64,000 nt of DNA from UBA8514 sp034933685 (GTDB taxonomy: Bacteria; Bacillota; Clostridia; Lachnospirales; Anaerotignaceae), in the NCBI GenBank assembly GCA_034933685.1, contig JAYFNB010000017.1, forward strand, positions 186,001 to 250,000, given 5' to 3'. Shown piece after piece: positions 60,305 through 64,000 of the stretch (position 1 is its first letter; every line of letters starts with the position of its first letter). The notes under the pieces were generated by a model that made no database searches, was not told the origin of the DNA, and worked only from the letters and a program-made list of their open reading frames with translations. A program made the translations under genes and the position numbers.

Positions 60305-60412
60305 TTAATGCACCTCCTTATAACATCATAACAACCCAATTTGTTATAAGCAAGCATAAACGCTAAGGTTCATAAATAAAATATAATACATTCGTATTTT
60401 AGGAGGATTTTT

Positions 60413-60826
60413 ATGCCGGGCAGCAAATTTATGGTAATTAAGCTTAGAGAGCTAATGAAAACAGCGGTGTTTGCCGTGTTAGGAGTGGCGATTATTGTTG
60501 CTTTAATATACTTTGCAGTAGGAAGACTAGGGGATCGCCAAGCTGTATACAATCCAGGAGTCTATTCTTCCCAGATAGAACTGCAAAACGGTAACGTACT
60601 GGTTGAGGTGAAGGTAGGAAAAACCAAGATACAGAAGGTTACTGTTAGCAGTGACAGCGAAACTGTACCAGTATTTTATCCGCTATTTAACACAGTGGCA
60701 GAAGACATTGGAAAACAGGTGGTTAAACAGCAAACAACTCAACTGGAAATAGAAGGCGACGGAAGTGTTACAACAGCACTTATTCTTGATGCCGTGGAGG
60801 AAAGCCTTGCACAGGCACGGAAATAA
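60413..60826 (+). CDS. Membrane-anchored FMN-binding-domain-like protein
   Basis: 137 residues. One N-terminal membrane helix (~18-40), then an extracytoplasmic domain resembling FMN_bind: YNPGVYSSQIELQNGNVLVE, then VGKTKIQKVTV and a central EDIGKQVVKQQ helix. The SGAT motif that takes covalent FMN in some relatives is not clear here. AGGAGG lies 6 nt before the ATG, and TATAAT at 60382-60387 is a likely -10. Function unknown; a redox role in the envelope is a guess. Confidence 0.65.
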   Translation: MPGSKFMVIKLRELMKTAVFAVLGVAIIVALIYFAVGRLGDRQAVYNPGVYSSQIELQNGNVLVEVKVGKTKIQKVTVSSDSETVPVFYPLFNTVAEDIGKQVVKQQTTQLEIEGDGSVTTALILDAVEESLAQARK

Positions 60827-60844
60827 TACATAATGGCAAAACGG

Positions 60845-60880
60845 AGACCGTGGAACACTTAGTGCTTCATGGTCTTTAAA
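60845..60880 (+). terminator. Possible terminator after the FMN_bind-like gene
   Basis: AGACC...GGTCT stem with several wobble pairs and a CAC/GTG top, then TTTAAA. Weak. Confidence 0.4.
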
Positions 60881-60977
60881 CTGTGTTTTATTTGACCTTG
60901 CAGGATAATGTTGATATAATTTACTTTAGTTATGAGAAAATATGGTTTTCATAAATTTATTACAAGAGGTGATTGAT

Positions 60978-61481
60978 GTGCTGGAGAGATTTTATCCTGA
61001 TGTATATATAGATAATATTTTTCTTCTGCCTTTGGACGAGTTTAAAAAACGTGGAATAAAGGCACTTGTTTTTGATATAGATAATACCGTTGCACCATAT
61101 GATATGGCAGAGGCTGACGAAGAGATAATATCCCTTTTCAAGTTTCTTAAGGAGCAAGGTTACAGGCTGTGTCTTCTTTCCAATAACAACAAAAAAAGGG
61201 TGGAAAAGTTTAACGAAAAGCTTGAGGCAATGGCGGTATATAGGGCAGGCAAGCCAGGTGTTAAAAAACTGGAAAATGCTATGTTTGACATGGGTGTTAC
61301 AAAAAAACAAACAGCCCTTGTAGGTGACCAAGTGTTTACCGACATTTACTGTGCCCACAAAGCAGGTGTTATGGCAGTGTTAACCAAGCCAATGTGTAAC
61401 CGTGACCAGTTAGTAACAAAGGTGAAACGTGGTCTTGAGCGAAGGGTTCTGCAAGCTTACCAAAGGAGAATGGAAAAATGA
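60978..61481 (+). CDS. yqeG: YqeG-family HAD IIIA phosphatase
   Basis: 167 residues from GTG 60978, because B. subtilis YqeG also begins ML(K/E)RF and AGAGGTGAT lies 6 nt upstream; the ATG at 60942 is in frame but without a site. HAD motif I is LVFDIDNTVAPYD, motif II LLSNNNKKR, and motif III VGDQVFTDI. Relatives are phosphatidylglycerophosphate phosphatases or related; substrate here unproven. It overlaps aroE by 4 nt and opens the shikimate run. Confidence 0.92.
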   Translation: MLERFYPDVYIDNIFLLPLDEFKKRGIKALVFDIDNTVAPYDMAEADEEIISLFKFLKEQGYRLCLLSNNNKKRVEKFNEKLEAMAVYRAGKPGVKKLENAMFDMGVTKKQTALVGDQVFTDIYCAHKAGVMAVLTKPMCNRDQLVTKVKRGLERRVLQAYQRRMEK

Positions 61482-62356
61482 GCGTTACAGATTTAGTTAA
61501 TGGAAAAACTAAGGTTTTTGGCATAATAGGCAATCCAATAGAGCATAGCTTTTCGCCAATTTTGCAAAATACAGTTGCGCGGGTTATGGGTGAAAACATA
61601 GCCTATGTTCCATTTAAGGTAGGCAGCGGAGAAGTTAAAACTGCACTTGACGGTGCGTTTATGCTAGGGATATGCGGTTTTAATGTTACAGTGCCACACA
61701 AAAAAGAGGTTATGGAAAGCCTTGTTGCCATAGACGATCTGGCACTAAAGATTGGCGCCGTAAATACCCTTAAATACACTGAAAAGGGCTATAAAGGCTA
61801 CAACACCGATATTTTAGGATTAGGCAAATGTTTTGATATTGAGGGCATAAGCATTAAGAAAAAAACTGTGGTTATACTTGGTGCAGGCGGTGCTGCCAAT
61901 TCAGCGGCAATTTTGGCGGCAGAACGAGAGGCTGGCAATATTGTAATAGTGAACCGAACAAAAGCCAATGCGCAGGCACTGAAGGAGCAAACAGCACGTT
62001 ATTACAATGGGAATATAGATGTAATCTCTTTTGAGGAGCTAATGAGTATAGAAAATCCGCAAATTGTAATTCAAACTACTTCGGTTGGAATGGGCGAAGG
62101 TGTTTGGAAATCTCCAGTGGAAAATACTTCGTTTTTTAAAAAAGTACAAGCAGTGGTAGACATTGTGTATACTCCATGGCAAACAAAGTTGCTTTGTGAT
62201 GCAAAAGAAAACGACTGTGTTGCAATTAATGGTTTCGACATGCTTATTTATCAAGGGCTTGCATCTTATGAAATTTGGCATGATGTAAAAATTGATGATA
62301 ATACGTCAAAAGCATTAAGAAATGAACTGGCGGATTACTACATCGCCAAAAGGTAG
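61478..62356 (+). CDS. aroE: Shikimate dehydrogenase
   Basis: 292 residues. Substrate motif IEHSFSPILQNTVA (Ser-Pro), catalytic Lys in NVTVPHKKEVM, Asp in YNTDILG, NADP loop ILGAGGAANSAA followed by NRTKANA (an NADP-type N-R-T). Reduces 3-dehydroshikimate to shikimate with NADPH in aromatic amino-acid synthesis. It overlaps yqeG upstream and ends 6 nt before aroK. Confidence 0.96.
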   Translation: MSVTDLVNGKTKVFGIIGNPIEHSFSPILQNTVARVMGENIAYVPFKVGSGEVKTALDGAFMLGICGFNVTVPHKKEVMESLVAIDDLALKIGAVNTLKYTEKGYKGYNTDILGLGKCFDIEGISIKKKTVVILGAGGAANSAAILAAEREAGNIVIVNRTKANAQALKEQTARYYNGNIDVISFEELMSIENPQIVIQTTSVGMGEGVWKSPVENTSFFKKVQAVVDIVYTPWQTKLLCDAKENDCVAINGFDMLIYQGLASYEIWHDVKIDDNTSKALRNELADYYIAKR

Positions 62357-62362
62357 GGTAAA

Positions 62363-62911
62363 ATGGACGAGAGAAAAAACATAGTTCTGATAGGCTTTAT
62401 GGGATGTGGAAAAACCACCCTTGGTAAAAAGCTTAGCATGAGGCTTAAATACAGTTTCATAGATATGGATAGATATATAGAGCACAGAGTAGGCATAACA
62501 GTTGCACAAATTTTTGAGGAAAAGGGTGAACCATATTTTAGAGATTTAGAAAAAAAGGCAGTTGAACAGCTTTCTAGAGAATATGGCAATATTATTGCCA
62601 CAGGTGGTGGAATAATAAAAAATGAAGATAATATGCATATGCTTAAACAAACGGGTATAGTTGTATACCTTAAAGCTACGCCAGAGCATATTTTCAGAAA
62701 CATAGCCAATGATGATACCAGACCATTGCTTCAAGGCGGAGATAAATTAGAAAAAATTAGAATACTTATGGAAGAACGGCGAGAATTGTATGAGAAATAT
62801 GCAGACGTTACGGTAAACGTATCACCAGGAAACGTTAACCAGATTACAGAAAGAATAGCGAGGGAGTTGGAAAGATACAATGAAAAAGGTATGCATAATA
62901 CACGGTCCTAA
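62363..62911 (+). CDS. aroK: Shikimate kinase
   Basis: 182 residues. P-loop GFMGCGKTTLGKKL, shikimate contacts in FIDMDRYIE and RDLEKKAVE, ATGGGI, and the lid arginine in DDTRPLLQGG. Phosphorylates shikimate at O3. It follows aroE at once, and its last 32 nt overlap the start of aroQ in another frame, so translation of the two is probably coupled. Confidence 0.96.
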   Translation: MDERKNIVLIGFMGCGKTTLGKKLSMRLKYSFIDMDRYIEHRVGITVAQIFEEKGEPYFRDLEKKAVEQLSREYGNIIATGGGIIKNEDNMHMLKQTGIVVYLKATPEHIFRNIANDDTRPLLQGGDKLEKIRILMEERRELYEKYADVTVNVSPGNVNQITERIARELERYNEKGMHNTRS

Positions 62912-63332
62912 CCTTAACTTTACAGGAATAAGAGAACAAGGAATTTATGGCACAAAAACCCTAGACGACATAAACAAAAATATTTTGGCTAAGGCAGAAG
63001 AAATGGGAATTGATGCCCAAGTTTTTCAAAGCAATTATGAAGGTGGAATAATAGACAAGCTTCAACAGTGTTATTTTGATGGCGTTGATGGAATAATAAT
63101 TAACCCAGGTGCTTTTACCCACTACAGCTATGCACTGCGTGATGCTATTGCTTCAGTTAAAATACCAACAGTTGAGGTACATTTATCTAATATTCATCAG
63201 CGTGATGAGTTTAGGCACAAGTCTGTTACTGCAGCGTCTTGTGTAGGTCAAATGTGCGGATTTGGAGAAAACGGCTATATATTAGCGCTTATGGCACTTA
63301 AAATGAGAGCAGAGGATGAAAAAAAATGTTGA
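62880..63332 (+). CDS. aroQ: Type II 3-dehydroquinate dehydratase
   Basis: 150 residues. IIHGPNLNFTGIREQGIYG (with the catalytic Tyr), FQSNYEGGIIDKLQ, IINPGAFTHYSYALRDAI and PTVEVHLSNIHQRDEFRHKS are all diagnostic; the Arg in the flexible loop is present in GIRE. It dehydrates 3-dehydroquinate, one step before AroE. The gene starts within the end of aroK. Confidence 0.96.
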   Translation: MKKVCIIHGPNLNFTGIREQGIYGTKTLDDINKNILAKAEEMGIDAQVFQSNYEGGIIDKLQQCYFDGVDGIIINPGAFTHYSYALRDAIASVKIPTVEVHLSNIHQRDEFRHKSVTAASCVGQMCGFGENGYILALMALKMRAEDEKKC

Positions 63333-63358
63333 ACATATAAAATTTTTTGCTAAAACCT

Positions 63359-63380
63359 ATTGCGAAATAGCAATTTTTAA
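63359..63380 (+). terminator. Weak hairpin between aroQ and efp
   Basis: ATTGC/GCAAT stem (63359-63363 with 63370-63374) followed by TTTTAATTT. May limit read-through into efp. Confidence 0.4.
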
Positions 63381-63422
63381 TTTAAACTAGTACAAGATTA
63401 GTCTAATGAGGAGGATTTATTG

Positions 63423-63986
63423 ATGATTTCTGCAAGTGAATTTAGAAATGGTGTAACAGTTGAATATGAAGGTGACATTTTTGTTGTTTTAGAGTTCCAG
63501 CACGTTAAACCTGGTAAAGGTGCAGCGTTTGTACGTACAAAGATTAAAAACCTTAAAACAGGCAGTGTGGTTGAAAGAACTTTCAGACCTACTGAGAAAA
63601 TGCCAAGAGCTCATATCGACAGACTTGATATGCAGTATTTATATGCTGATGGTACATTATACCATTTCATGAACGTAGAAAACTACGAGCAGATTGCTGT
63701 TAACGAAAGTGATATCGGTGATACACTTAAGTTTGTTAAGGAAAATGAAATGGTTAAAATTCTTTCCTATGAAGGACAGGTATTTGGTATTGAGCCCCCA
63801 TTGTTTGTTGAACTTGAGATTATTGAAACAGAGCCTGGTTTTGCTGGCAACACATCTCAAGGTGCAACAAAACCTGCTGTTGTTGAAACGGGAGCAACTG
63901 TTTATGTGCCATTATTCATTAACCAGAACGAAAAAATTAAAATTGATACAAGAACAGGTGAGTATTTAGGTCGTGTAAACAACTAA
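63423..63986 (+). CDS. efp: Translation elongation factor P
   Basis: 187 residues from ATG 63423, after GAGGAGG; a TTG directly before it is in frame. KOW-like domain with the loop KPGKGAAFVRTKI, whose Lys is at the modified position in other bacteria, then the P/EFP and C-terminal OB folds (PLFVELEIIETEPGF; VPLFINQNEKIKIDTRTGEY). It relieves ribosome stalling at polyproline. No modification gene is adjacent. Confidence 0.97.
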   Translation: MISASEFRNGVTVEYEGDIFVVLEFQHVKPGKGAAFVRTKIKNLKTGSVVERTFRPTEKMPRAHIDRLDMQYLYADGTLYHFMNVENYEQIAVNESDIGDTLKFVKENEMVKILSYEGQVFGIEPPLFVELEIIETEPGFAGNTSQGATKPAVVETGATVYVPLFINQNEKIKIDTRTGEYLGRVNN

Positions 63987-64000
63987 ATTACCAAACTGTT

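Noticed and set aside
1..64000. Prophage, insertion sequence, integron or tRNA-linked island
   Set aside because: No transposase, integrase, capsid or tail genes, no tRNA cloverleaf and no paired attachment-like repeats were found by eye.

Overview
The window looks like a chromosomal segment of a low-GC, anaerobic, spore-forming Firmicute of class Clostridia (a Lachnospirales-like lineage is my best guess). The evidence is AT-rich DNA, strong AGGAGG-type ribosome binding sites, a SpoIIID gene, AddB, a glycine riboswitch, a lysine 2,3-aminomutase, a rubredoxin/hybrid-cluster-protein operon, S-layer (SLH) proteins and BspA-type leucine-rich-repeat proteins. I saw no rRNA, tRNA, CRISPR array, insertion sequence or prophage.

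Layout, left part. 1-0.5 kb: end of a degenerate EAL protein. 0.6-4.5 kb: an OmpR-type two-component system divergent from an SLH protein with acidic 77-residue repeats. 4.6-7.6 kb: an EFR1-type flavodoxin/ferredoxin and a secreted SGNH hydrolase. 7.7-8.4 kb: spoIIID and a small spore-type protein. 8.7-15.9 kb: a MalT/LuxR-type regulator, a DUF2442 protein and a giant SLH surface protein. 16-20.6 kb: a disulfide oxidoreductase, a stress-type SDR, an AraC regulator and an EamA transporter.

20.7-30.7 kb is a reductive pyrimidine-catabolism locus on the minus strand: ABC transporter, dihydropyrimidinase, PreA-type dehydrogenase, carbamoyl-amidohydrolase and a kinase-like protein, divergent from a PucR-type regulator. 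Its substrate-binding protein appears circularly permuted, its PreA carries a PreT-type Fe-S domain, and its promoter is followed at once by a strong terminator hairpin. 30.8-33.9 kb holds ablA/ablB (N-epsilon-acetyl-beta-lysine osmolyte synthesis) divergent from a GntR-RCK_C regulator resembling the c-di-AMP sensor BusR. Both promoters carry the same CTTTGTG motif beside the -10, which suggests c-di-AMP control of osmolyte synthesis.

34-46.7 kb: an EAL-CBS-GGDEF protein, a PAS/BTAD regulator, two chemotaxis receptors, a remnant of a sensor gene, a cupin-rubredoxin-Hcp nitrosative-stress operon, and an OhrR-like-flavodoxin-CDF-glutathione peroxidase stress operon. 46.9-64 kb: a CotH-type lipoprotein, a glycine riboswitch with an AGCS symporter, a translationally coupled VWA/MoxR/LRR triad (the best candidate for an undescribed multi-protein system), a secreted GDPD-like protein, an acyl-CoA dehydrogenase, AddB, and a housekeeping run yqeG-aroE-aroK-aroQ-efp. 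All functional assignments rest on motif and architecture recognition; no database search was run.
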